Source: Streptomyces sp. ATexAB-D23 (lineage in GTDB: Bacteria > Actinomycetota > Actinomycetes > Streptomycetales > Streptomycetaceae). Taken from it: a stretch of 64,000 nt of DNA. Of this stretch, positions 9,020 through 17,449 are shown in pieces. The first letter of the stretch is position 1. Each line of letters begins with the position of its first letter. Both the position numbers and the translations under genes were made by a program. The notes under the pieces are model-generated. The model saw nothing but the letters and a program-made list of their open reading frames with translations, was not told the origin of the DNA and ran no database searches. Where the stretch lies: contig NZ_KB892024.1 of NCBI RefSeq assembly GCF_000373645.1, positions 62,001 through 126,000 on the forward strand. The letters run 5' to 3'.

Positions 9020-9386
9020 CCGGAGTCGGTCGCCCGAACGCCCCACCCCGGCCCGTCCGTCATCGATACCCGGACGGGCTGGGTGGGCCCGCCCCTCCCA
9101 AGCCGAACCGGGCCCCGTCGAGACCCACCAGGGCCCGTCGAGACCCACCGGGCTCCTTCCGGGCCCGCCTGGCGGGCATCTCAAGCCCGTCCGGCGATTG
9201 AGGACGTCTGAACCGCACGTTCAAGCCGACCCGCAGGTCAAAACCAAGCCCGTCCGGCGATTGAGGACAACAAGCCCGGCGGACCACCACCCGCACCGGC
9301 CCACCCGCACCGGCCCCCCGGCACCCGCACCGGCCCCCGCACCCGCACCCGCACCCCGCCCCACCCCGCCCAAAGGAGCGCACCCC
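9020..9386. other. Repeat-rich intergenic region inside the flotillin locus
   Basis: A 367-bp region without a credible gene. It has a duplicated CCGTCGAGACCCACC stretch near 9114-9150, two copies of a dispersed Streptomyces repeat (9183-9205 and 9246-9268) and a run of CACCCG/CACCGG hexamers at about 9290-9365. An internal promoter for the ATPase could lie here. The SD AAAGGAG for the ATPase is at 9372-9378. Confidence 0.6.
9183..9268 (+). repeat. Two copies of a dispersed repeat (AAGCCCGTCCGGCGATTGAG... type)
   Basis: Identical 23-nt copies at 9183-9205 and 9246-9268 in direct orientation. The same sequence, or its complement, recurs at 16311-16333, 16385-16406 and 16781-16803. This short repeat is widespread in Streptomyces intergenic regions as I recall. 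It is not coding and here marks both sides of the big ATPase/channel gene pair. Confidence 0.8.
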
Positions 9387-12300
9387 ATGGACACCGTGAC
9401 CCCACCGACCGCCGGGGACTACGACGTCCTGCGCCGCCGCCTGAGCACCCACGCCACCGAACTCGCCCGCCGGGCGGAATCACTCAACACCCGCCGCACC
9501 GAGGAGTTCGGCTCCACCGGCCTGCGGCTGCTGGGCAGCGAGCAGATCCACACCCAGCGCCCCTCCGTCCCCCGCGACCTCGTCGCGGTCGGCGGCCGCC
9601 TCCTCTTCGGCTTCGAGCGGGGCGCGGGCCACCGCGGGGAACCGGCCGTGGACGACGTACTCGCGCTGTACGACGCCGGCCTCACGCCCGGCACCGACGG
9701 CCTGCTGGCCGACACGTCCTTCGTCCGCGAATTCGACGGGCTGCACCGCTACTTCCGCGACGCCCGCCTGCTGCGGCTGCGCCGGACGGAGGGCCGGCTG
9801 CTCGCGGTGTTCCGTACCGGCGAGACCGCCGAGGACATCAGGGTCCTGCGCTGGGCGCTGAACGCCGACGGCTCCGCCGGCGCGTTCCTCGACGCGCGCG
9901 GCGAGCGCGACCACGCGTTCCCGCCGTCGCACGACTTCACCTGGACCACCGCCGGCCGCGAGTCCCACATCGCGGGCCGCCACCCGCACATCGCGATCGG
10001 CTGCGAGGCGGAGCTGTACGTCGACACGCTCGGCGGCAGCCTCACCGTCAAGACGGTCAACGACACGGACACCCCGGACGGCATCTACGAGGAGCCGGTC
10101 ACCGAGCCGCTCCAGTCGCTCGCCGACGCCGAGGTCGAGTACGCGGAGCTCGGCCCGCTGGTCCTGCTGCGGGTCCGCCCGTACAAGGAGGAGGCGAGGC
10201 GCTACCTCGTCTTCAACGCGCTGCTCTCCACCGTCACCCGGCTGGACGGCATCGGACCGGCCTGCCAACGGCTCCCCGAGGACCAGGGGATCATCTTCCC
10301 CGGCGGTTTCTACCTGACCACGGGCGAGGCCAGGACCTTCGACATCGCGCAGCCGCTCACCGACCCCGTCTTCGAGGACGCCGTCCGCTCCCCCAACGGC
10401 GAGGACGTGCTCTACGTCTTCCGCTCCCGCAAGGACGGGCGGAGCCTGCTGCTGCCGTACAACGTGATCCGCCAGGAGGTGGCCACCCCGCTCCAGGGCC
10501 GGGGCCACGCGCTGCTGGACGACGGCACGCTCGTCGTCCTGCGCGACCCGGTGGAGGGCGGCGACGGCGGTGCGGCCCGCGTCCACCCGTTGCAGCGCTG
10601 GCAGACCCCGTACGTCTCCGACACCTATGCCGCCTCCCGCCCCGTCGGGGACGGTCCGCTGGCCCGGGTCGGCAACGCCGACCTCGTGCGCGGGATCTCC
10701 GACTGCCTGGCACTCGCGCACGCCGCGTCCGAGACGACGCCGACGGCCGCCGTGTACGACCGGCTGGTCACCGACTGCGTCCGCGCGGGCGACCGCTACC
10801 ACTGGCTGGGCGACACCGAACTCGGCGACCTCGCCGAACCGTTGGGGGAGCTGCGGGAGACCGCCCGCCAGGTCGTGGCGGAGTTCGAGGCCGTCCAGGC
10901 GCTGACCCGGCAGGCGGCGGACGCCCTCACCGAGACCGCCGACCGCATCACCACCCTGGTCCGCCGGGTCCGCGGCGAGGCCCCGCGCACGGCCGCCGAG
11001 TGGGTCGAGCGGCTGACCGAACTGCGCGGCGCGCACGGCCACCTGGCGACGCTCGCCGAGATGCGGTACGCGGACACCGAGCGCATCGCGCGACTCACCG
11101 CCACCACCGACGACGACATCGAAGCGGCGGGCCGGCGCGCGGTGGCGTTCCTGGCCAGGGACGACGCGTTCGCCGGCTACCACGAGGACATCGCCCGCCT
11201 CACCGAGGAGGCGGGCGAGATCGCCTCGGTCACCGACGCCTCGGCGCTCGGGGACCGGCTGGCCGGCATGACCGACGGCCTGAGCACGGTCACGGACGTC
11301 GTCGCCGGGCTCGACATCGGCGACGGCGTGGTCCGTACGTCGATCCTGGAGCGGATCGCGGAGGTCCTCGGCGCCGTCAACCGGGCCCGCGCCACGCTCG
11401 ACGCCCGCCGCCGCACCCTGCTGGACCACGAGGGCCGGGCCGAGTTCGCCGCCGAGGCCGCGCTGCTCGGGCAGGCCGTCACGGCCGCGCTGGCCGCCGC
11501 CGACACGCCGGACTCCTGCGACGAGCAGCTGGCGAGGCTGCTGCTCCAGCTGGAGAACCTGGAGGCACGGTTCGCGGAGTTCGACGACTTCCTGGCGGAG
11601 CTGGGCGAGCGCCGGACGGAGGTGTACGAGGCATTCTCGGCGCGCAGGCAGAGCCTTCAGGACGCCCTCGCCCGCCGCACCGAACGCCTCGCGGAGTCCG
11701 CCGCCCGCGTCCTGGAGACGGTCGCCCGCCGCAGCGCCGCGCTGCCGGACCCGGACGCCGTCCACACGTACTTCGCCTCCGACCCGATGGTCGCCAAGAT
11801 CCGCCGCACCGCCGAGGAGCTGCGCGGCCTGGGCGACACCGTGCGCGCCGAGGAACTGGACGGGCAGCTGCTCGCCGCCCGCCAGGAGGCGGGCCGGGCG
11901 CTGCGCGACCGCAGCGAGCTGTACGCGGACGGCGGGGCGGTGATCCGGCTGGGCCGGCACCGGTTCGCGGTGAACACCCAGCCGTTCGAGCTGACGCTGG
12001 TGCCCCAGGACGACCGCCTCGCGTTCGCGGTCACCGGGACCGACTACCGGATGCCGGTCACCGACCCGGAGTTCACCGCGACGCGCCCGTACTGGGAGCA
12101 GTCGCTGCCCTCCGAGTCGCCGTCCGTCTACCGGGGCGAGCACCTGGCCGCCCGGCTCCTCGCCGAGCAGGGCGCGGACCGGCTGGCCGCCCTGGGGGAG
12201 ACCGAACTCGCCACCCTGGTCCGGGAGTCGGCGCAGGCCGCGTACGACGAGGGGTACCAGCGCGGCGTCCACGACGAGGACGCGACCGCGATCCTGGGCG

Positions 12301-14285
12301 CGCTGCTGCGGCTGCACGCGGACGCCGGCCTGCTGCGCTTCACGCCCGCCGTCCGGGCCGCCGCCCAGCTGTTCTGGACCCATGAGGCGGACGAGGCCCG
12401 CCGCACCTCCTGGACCCGCCGCGCCCGCTCGCTGGCCCGCGCCCGGGAGACCTTCGGGCTCGCCCCGGCCATCGCCGCGCTCCAGGAGGAGTGGGCGTCG
12501 GTGATCCCGGGCGAGGGCTCCGGGGGCGTCGCCGCGTACCTCTTCGAGGAGCTGACCGGCGGCCCCGAGGGCTTCGTGACGGGCGCCGCCGTCCGCGCCT
12601 TCCTGGACAAGTTCCGCCACGCCACCGGCACTTCGGCGTACGACGAGGACCTCGCCGCCCTCGCTGACGACCTGCCGGCCCGCCGCCAGCTCGTGGAGGG
12701 CTGGCTCACCTCGTACGCCGGGGCGAGCGGCACGGACATCGACCCGGGCGACCTCGCGGAGGCCGTCGCCGTGGAGCTGTGCCCCGAGCCGCTGCTCGCC
12801 CGCTACGAGGCGGACGCGCCGCTCGCCGAGACCGTGGACGGCCTCCTGGGCGTCCACCCCCGCATCGACCGCGGCCGGCTCACTGTACGCATCGACGAAC
12901 TCCTCGCCCGTACCGAGCGGTTCCGCACCGAGACGGTCCCCGGCTTCCGCGCGTACCAGCGCAGGCGCACCGCCCTGGTCTCGGCCGAGCGGGCCCGGCT
13001 GCGGCTGGACGACCACCGCCCGCGCGTCATGTCCGCGTTCGTTCGCAACCGGCTGCTGGACGAGGTGTACCTGCCGCTGATCGGCGACAGCCTGGCCAAG
13101 CAGCTCGGCACCGCCGACGCCGACCGCCGCACCGACTCGCAGGGCCTGCTGCTGCTCGTCTCCCCGCCCGGCTACGGCAAGACGACGCTCATGGAGTACG
13201 TCGCCGACCGGCTCGGCCTGGTCCTCGTCAAGATCAGCGGCCCCAGCCTCGGCCACGACGTGACCTCGCTCGATCCGGCGCAGGCGGGCAGCGCCACCGC
13301 GCGCCAGGAGATCGAGAAGATCAACTTCGCGCTGGAGGCGGGCAACAACACGCTGCTCTACCTGGACGACATCCAGCACACCTCGCCGGAACTCCTCCAG
13401 AAGTTCATCCCGCTGTGCGACGCCACCCGGCGCGTCGAGGGCGTACGGGACGGCGAGCCGCGCAGCTACGACCTGCGGGGCAAGCGGTTCGCGGTGTGCA
13501 TGGCGGGCAACCCCTACACCGAGTCCGGCGAGCGCTTCCAGGTCCCCGACATGCTCGCCAACCGGGCCGACGTGTGGAACCTGGGCGAGGTGCTGAGCGG
13601 CCGCGAGGACGTCTTCGCGCTGAGTTTCGTCGAGAACGCGCTCACCGCCAACCCGGTCCTCGCCCCGCTCGCGGGCCGCTCCCGCGACGACCTGACGCTG
13701 CTGCTGCGGCTGGCCGCCGCCGACCCCACGGCCCGCCCCGAGCAGCTCGAACACCCCTATGCCCCGGCCGAGGTGGACCGGATCACCTCCGTGCTGCGCC
13801 ATCTGCTGCGGGCCCGCGACACGGTGCTCGCGGTCAACGCCGCGTACATCGCGTCGGCCGCGCAGACGGATGCCACGCGCACCGAACCGCCGTTCCGGCT
13901 CCAGGGCTCGTACCGCAACATGAACCGGATCGCGGAGCGGATCTCGCCCGTGATGAACGACGCCGAACTGTCCGCCGTCGTGGACGACCACTACGCGGGC
14001 GAGGCGCAGACCCTGACCAACGGCGCCGAGGCAGCCCTGCTGAAGCTGGCCGCGCTGCGCGGCACGCTCACCCCCCGGCAGGCCGAACGCTGGGCCGCGC
14101 TCTGCTCCTCGTACGTCCGCACCCAGGCGCTCGGCGGGCCCGAGGGCGACCCGATGACCCGCGCGGTGGCCGCGCTCGGCCTGCTCGCGGACCGGATCGC
14201 GGCGGTCGAGACGGCGATCGGCCGTGCGGCGGACCCGCGCCACCTGCTGTCCAGGCCGCCGGCCGGGGGCCAGGAGAACGGCTGA
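9387..14285 (+). CDS. Giant AAA ATPase, 'DNA repair ATPase' / DUF3686-type
   Basis: A 1632-residue protein. The first roughly 1000 residues hold an unassigned N-terminal region and a long helical part (about 500-870), and the C-terminal third is a AAA+ module. Walker A is SPPGYGKTT at 1259-1267, Walker B is LLYLDDIQ at 1323-1330, and a sensor-1-like segment CMAGNPYTESGERF follows at about 1372, reminiscent of MoxR ATPases. Databases call such proteins DNA repair ATPases, but I see no DNA-binding or nuclease motif supporting that name. The ATG at 9387 has AAAGGAG upstream. The channel-like gene starts 29 bases after its stop, so they are one transcription unit. Likely acts at the membrane with the flotillin; inferred only from linkage. 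Confidence 0.8.
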   Translation: MDTVTPPTAGDYDVLRRRLSTHATELARRAESLNTRRTEEFGSTGLRLLGSEQIHTQRPSVPRDLVAVGGRLLFGFERGAGHRGEPAVDDVLALYDAGLTPGTDGLLADTSFVREFDGLHRYFRDARLLRLRRTEGRLLAVFRTGETAEDIRVLRWALNADGSAGAFLDARGERDHAFPPSHDFTWTTAGRESHIAGRHPHIAIGCEAELYVDTLGGSLTVKTVNDTDTPDGIYEEPVTEPLQSLADAEVEYAELGPLVLLRVRPYKEEARRYLVFNALLSTVTRLDGIGPACQRLPEDQGIIFPGGFYLTTGEARTFDIAQPLTDPVFEDAVRSPNGEDVLYVFRSRKDGRSLLLPYNVIRQEVATPLQGRGHALLDDGTLVVLRDPVEGGDGGAARVHPLQRWQTPYVSDTYAASRPVGDGPLARVGNADLVRGISDCLALAHAASETTPTAAVYDRLVTDCVRAGDRYHWLGDTELGDLAEPLGELRETARQVVAEFEAVQALTRQAADALTETADRITTLVRRVRGEAPRTAAEWVERLTELRGAHGHLATLAEMRYADTERIARLTATTDDDIEAAGRRAVAFLARDDAFAGYHEDIARLTEEAGEIASVTDASALGDRLAGMTDGLSTVTDVVAGLDIGDGVVRTSILERIAEVLGAVNRARATLDARRRTLLDHEGRAEFAAEAALLGQAVTAALAAADTPDSCDEQLARLLLQLENLEARFAEFDDFLAELGERRTEVYEAFSARRQSLQDALARRTERLAESAARVLETVARRSAALPDPDAVHTYFASDPMVAKIRRTAEELRGLGDTVRAEELDGQLLAARQEAGRALRDRSELYADGGAVIRLGRHRFAVNTQPFELTLVPQDDRLAFAVTGTDYRMPVTDPEFTATRPYWEQSLPSESPSVYRGEHLAARLLAEQGADRLAALGETELATLVRESAQAAYDEGYQRGVHDEDATAILGALLRLHADAGLLRFTPAVRAAAQLFWTHEADEARRTSWTRRARSLARARETFGLAPAIAALQEEWASVIPGEGSGGVAAYLFEELTGGPEGFVTGAAVRAFLDKFRHATGTSAYDEDLAALADDLPARRQLVEGWLTSYAGASGTDIDPGDLAEAVAVELCPEPLLARYEADAPLAETVDGLLGVHPRIDRGRLTVRIDELLARTERFRTETVPGFRAYQRRRTALVSAERARLRLDDHRPRVMSAFVRNRLLDEVYLPLIGDSLAKQLGTADADRRTDSQGLLLLVSPPGYGKTTLMEYVADRLGLVLVKISGPSLGHDVTSLDPAQAGSATARQEIEKINFALEAGNNTLLYLDDIQHTSPELLQKFIPLCDATRRVEGVRDGEPRSYDLRGKRFAVCMAGNPYTESGERFQVPDMLANRADVWNLGEVLSGREDVFALSFVENALTANPVLAPLAGRSRDDLTLLLRLAAADPTARPEQLEHPYAPAEVDRITSVLRHLLRARDTVLAVNAAYIASAAQTDATRTEPPFRLQGSYRNMNRIAERISPVMNDAELSAVVDDHYAGEAQTLTNGAEAALLKLAALRGTLTPRQAERWAALCSSYVRTQALGGPEGDPMTRAVAALGLLADRIAAVETAIGRAADPRHLLSRPPAGGQENG

Positions 14286-14314
14286 CCCTACTGATCCGAG
14301 GAAGGGAGCAAGGC

Positions 14315-16276
14315 ATGCTGGGTTCCGTGTCCTCATTCCCCCAGCAACCCCAACCCTCCCCGTTCTCCGGCCACATGGTGGTCTGCGGAGACGACGCGCT
14401 CGCCCAGCGGCTCGCTGTGGAGCTGCGTTACGTCTACGGGGAACGGGTCACCCTCGTCGTACCCCCGGAGCCGGGCGCGGCCAGACCGGAGTCGCCGCTG
14501 AGCGGGCGCGGCCGGGCGGCCGCGCTGTTCGGCCGGATGGCGTCCGCGATGAACCGCAACGGCGGCGGGCTGCCCCACGGCTCGGACGGGGACACCAACG
14601 CCGGGGTCGAGGCGGTGCGCATCCTCCAGGCGGCTGAGCCCTCCGACGAGTCGCTGGAGGAGGCGGGCATCGACACGGCGTCGGCGGTGGCGCTCGTCTA
14701 CGACGACGACGAGCGCAACATCCGGGCCGCGCTGACCGCCCGCCGGCTCAACCCCCGTGTCCGCCTGGTGATCCGGCTCTACAACCGCAAGCTCGGCCAG
14801 CATCTGGAGACCCTGCTCGACCAGGCGGCCGCCCTCGCGTCCCCCGGCATCGACCAGGCCGCGCTGGACGCCTCCACCACGGTCCTGTCCGACGCCGACA
14901 CCGCCGCCCCCGCCCTCGCGGCCACCGCACTGGCCGGCTCGACCCGGGTGATCCGGGCGGAGGGACTGTTCCTGCGCGCGGCCGAACGCACCCCTCCCCG
15001 GCCCGGCCAGGTCGCCGACCCCGCCCTGTGCACGCTGGCCCTGCTCTCCTCCACCACCCACGACCCGGCCGGCACCGAGGGCTCCGACAGCAGTGGAGCG
15101 GAGGGCCCCCAACTCCTCCCCGACCAGGACCAGGTGGCGGCCGCCGCCGGACGCGGCACGGTGGTGCTGGAGGCCGTCACCCAGTCGGGCCCGGCCGCGC
15201 CCAAGCCCCGGATGAGCGGCCGGAGCGCCCCGCTGAGCCAGTTCTTCTCGCGCCGGCTGCGGTGGTCGGCGCTGGGCGTCGGGCTGGCCGTCCTCGGCCT
15301 CGCGGTGGCCTCCTCGGTCACCACGGGCGACCACCCCCTGCACGCCGTCTACCTCACCCTCCTCGACCTGTTCGCCATGGGCGACCCGGCGATCGGCGAC
15401 CCGACGCCCCGCCAGATCATCCAGATCCTCTCCGGCATCGCCGGCCTGATGCTCCTCCCCCTCCTGGTGGCCGGCGTCCTGGAGGCCTTCGGCTCCCTGC
15501 GTACGGCCTCCTCCCTGCGCCGCCCGCCGCGCGGCCTGTCCGGCCATGTGGTGCTGCTGGGCCTCGGCAAGATCGGCACCCGCGTCCTGGTCCACCTGCG
15601 GGAACTGGGCATCCCGGTCGTCTGCGTGGAGGACGACCCCGACGCGCGCGGCATCGCGGTGGCCCGCCGCCTGCACGTCCCGGTCGTCCTCGGTGACGTC
15701 ACCCACGAAGGGGTGCTGGAGGCCGCGAAGATCACCCGCTCCCGCGGCCTCCTCGCCCTGACCAGCGTCGACACGACGAACCTGGAGGCCGCGCTCTACG
15801 CCCGCTCGCTCAAGCCGAACCTGCGGGTGACGGTGCGCCTGTTCGACGACGAGTTCGCCACCGCGGTCTACCGCACCCTGCGCACGGCCCACCCGCAGGC
15901 CCTGACCCGTTCCCGCTCCGTCTCCCACCTGGCCGGCCCCTCCTTCGCGGTCGCCATGATGGGCCGGCAGATCCTGGGCGCGATCCCGGTCGAACGCAAG
16001 GTGATGCTCTTCGCCGCGATCGAGGTGGCCGGCCACCCGCAGCTGGAGGGGCGCACGGTGGAGCAGGCGTTCCGCGCGGGCGCGTGGCGTGTCCTGGCCC
16101 TGGACGTGGCCCCGCCCGCGCCGCCGGGCGCGCCGGGCGCCCCGGCGGAGCAGAGCGGCCTGGTCTGGAACCTCCACCCCGGCTACGTCCTGCGCCCCAC
16201 GGACCGCGTGGTGGTCGCCGCGACCCGCCGCGGTTTGGCGGAACTCTTGGGGCGGCGGGCGCTGACGCGGCGCTGA
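14315..16276 (+). CDS. Two-Rossmann, two-TM channel-like protein (TrkA_N / RCK type)
   Basis: A 653-residue protein with an N-terminal Rossmann-like domain (about 18-240, FSGHMVVCGDDALAQRLA), a disordered linker, two membrane helices (about 317-335 and 368-392) with a hydrophobic re-entrant-like stretch between them (341-363), and a second TrkA_N domain (from about 408) with the dinucleotide motif GLGKIG at 416-421 and a typical D-rich strand end VCVEDDPDAR. RCK domains gate K+ channels on binding nucleotides or ions. The canonical TVGYG selectivity filter is absent; LFAMGDPAIGDP occupies that place. The ATG at 14315 follows GAAGGGAG. It closes the flotillin locus. Could be an ion channel with different selectivity, or a sensor that kept only the channel scaffold. 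Confidence 0.8.
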   Translation: MLGSVSSFPQQPQPSPFSGHMVVCGDDALAQRLAVELRYVYGERVTLVVPPEPGAARPESPLSGRGRAAALFGRMASAMNRNGGGLPHGSDGDTNAGVEAVRILQAAEPSDESLEEAGIDTASAVALVYDDDERNIRAALTARRLNPRVRLVIRLYNRKLGQHLETLLDQAAALASPGIDQAALDASTTVLSDADTAAPALAATALAGSTRVIRAEGLFLRAAERTPPRPGQVADPALCTLALLSSTTHDPAGTEGSDSSGAEGPQLLPDQDQVAAAAGRGTVVLEAVTQSGPAAPKPRMSGRSAPLSQFFSRRLRWSALGVGLAVLGLAVASSVTTGDHPLHAVYLTLLDLFAMGDPAIGDPTPRQIIQILSGIAGLMLLPLLVAGVLEAFGSLRTASSLRRPPRGLSGHVVLLGLGKIGTRVLVHLRELGIPVVCVEDDPDARGIAVARRLHVPVVLGDVTHEGVLEAAKITRSRGLLALTSVDTTNLEAALYARSLKPNLRVTVRLFDDEFATAVYRTLRTAHPQALTRSRSVSHLAGPSFAVAMMGRQILGAIPVERKVMLFAAIEVAGHPQLEGRTVEQAFRAGAWRVLALDVAPPAPPGAPGAPAEQSGLVWNLHPGYVLRPTDRVVVAATRRGLAELLGRRALTRR

Positions 16277-16310
16277 GGATCGGTTGCCCCGTCCCGGGCC
16301 GACCGGTTCC

Positions 16311-16333
16311 GTCCTCAACCGCCGGACAGGCTT
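16311..16333 (-). repeat. Dispersed Streptomyces repeat, variant copy
   Basis: A degenerate minus-strand copy of the repeat seen at 9183-9205, with CAACC for CAATC and ACAGG for ACGGG. It lies 34 bases after the channel-like gene stop, just outside the palindromic element that begins at 16378. Confidence 0.7.
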
Positions 16334-16377
16334 GAGCGCGGCGCCGGCCCCGCGGGTTTGCCCCGGTCCCAACCGGA

Positions 16378-16810
16378 GGGTTCCGTCCTCAATCGCCGGA
16401 CGGGCTGAAGAGCACGCCCGCACTCCCCGGGTGGGGTCCGGGGTCCCTCCGGGGCGTCTCCTCAAACGACGAACGTTCCGCCGGTACGCAGTCGTACCCG
16501 GGTATCCGTTCGTCGTCCTGCGGGGACTCCCCTGCACGCCCCCGGACCGCCCGCCACGCGTCTGCACACCAATGGGACGACTGTCGCAGACGCATACGCG
16601 TCCGGGTGGGGGCGTGCAGGGCAGTCCCCGCAGAAAATGGCGTACGACCCGGGTACCTGTTCGTCGTCGGGTGAACACGCCATTTTTGAGGAGTCTGCCC
16701 GGAGGGACCCCACCCCCACCCACCGGGTGGAGGCGCACCCCCGCGGGTGCGAGGCGCACCCCACGGACGACGACGCCCCCAAGCCCGTCCGGCGATTGAG
16801 GACGGAACCC
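16378..16810. mobile_element. 433-bp palindromic MITE-like element with 29-bp perfect terminal inverted repeats
   Basis: The ends at 16378-16406 and 16782-16810 are exact inverted copies over 29 bases and contain the dispersed repeat. Inside them, arms at about 16446-16548 and 16602-16725 are again imperfect inverted copies (for example GCGGGGACT..CCCTGCACGC against GCGTGCAGGG..AGTCCCCGC), and the apex holds a GCGTCTGC/GCAGACGC hairpin at about 16558-16600. There is no coding capacity; the apparent ORFs are not protein-like. The whole unit could fold into one long hairpin. It fills the space between the channel-like gene and the VOC gene and abuts the VOC stop codon. Interpretation as a non-autonomous element is inferred from its structure; no target-site duplication was confirmed. 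Confidence 0.6.
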
Positions 16811-17215
16811 TCACCCCCACCCCCGCCGGCACAGCACGAGCCGGTACCCGTCCGGGTCCTCCACCGTGACGCCCCACTCGTTCCAGTACGGGTTCGGCGA
16901 GGTGACCCGCGTACCGCCGGACGCCAGCAACCGTGCCACCAGCTCATCCGGTACGGCCCCGTCCAGGTACAGCACGAGCAGGTCGTCGTCGGTGGGGCGA
17001 GGCCGCACAGGGTGGTCGCCCCCGGACGTCAGCTCCAGATGCCAGGACGCGTCCGGATGCCCCACCATGAGAAGGTCATGCGTACCAGGCGCCCGCCCCG
17101 CATCCGCGCGGAAGAGGACCGTCAGCCCGAGCCCGGCAACCCAGAAGCGCTCGGCGGCGGCGAGATCCAGGGACGGCCGGGCCAGCCGGACGTGGGTCTC
17201 TCCGGTGAATGACAC
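16811..17215 (-). CDS. VOC-superfamily (glyoxalase/bleomycin-resistance fold) protein
   Basis: A 134-residue protein with two beta-alpha-beta-beta-beta units, seen as HVRLARPSLDLAAAERFWVAGLGLTVLF and the C-terminal GVTVEDPDGYRLVL, a hallmark of VOC proteins. Reaction unknown: the fold covers glyoxalases, dioxygenases and antibiotic-binding proteins. The GTG at 17215 has a strong GGAGG eight bases upstream, so the longer frame to 17296 is rejected. Its stop codon directly abuts the palindromic element. Confidence 0.8.
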   Translation of the reverse strand: MSFTGETHVRLARPSLDLAAAERFWVAGLGLTVLFRADAGRAPGTHDLLMVGHPDASWHLELTSGGDHPVRPRPTDDDLLVLYLDGAVPDELVARLLASGGTRVTSPNPYWNEWGVTVEDPDGYRLVLCRRGWG

Positions 17216-17383
17216 AGACGCCCCTCCTTCATCGAGCGGCACGCACGGCCACGCACCGGAGCCCGCAGCGTACGCACCGGCACGGGCCAGGCACATCGGC
17301 CAACGGTCCTGGTCCTCGGGGACCGGACCCCGAGGGACCGGACCCCGCGCTCATATCCGAGGAATACAACCCCCCAACCCCCC

Positions 17384-17400
17384 GTTGTACCGTGTGCAAC
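17384..17400. promoter_or_regulatory. Near-palindrome GTTGTAC-CGT-GTGCAAC in LLM/VOC divergent region
   Basis: A 7-bp inverted repeat with one mismatch and a CGT centre, 50 bases upstream of the LLM oxidoreductase start. It is followed by a direct duplication GTTCAACGTTCAAC (17405-17418). The GTGCAA-CGT core resembles the candidate MarR operator at 2602-2616. Together these suggest a repressor-controlled promoter for the oxidoreductase pair. Confidence 0.35.
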
Positions 17401-17449
17401 GATAGTTCAACGTTCAACCAAACACCCACTCGGCCAGGAGGCGGACGCC

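Noticed and set aside
6887..9184. Long minus-strand open frames opposite the flotillin gene
   Set aside because: Arg/Leu/Asp-rich with no domain; the plus-strand reading has a clear SPFH domain and coiled coil.
9480..14336. A minus-strand open frame of more than 1600 codons opposite the giant ATPase
   Set aside because: It is a codon-bias shadow of the plus-strand gene: composition is dominated by Arg, Gly and Ala, it has no domain motifs, and the plus strand has intact Walker A and B.
16284..16947. Apparent proteins encoded within the palindromic element
   Set aside because: All six-frame products are low-complexity and the region is an inverted repeat without codon-position bias.
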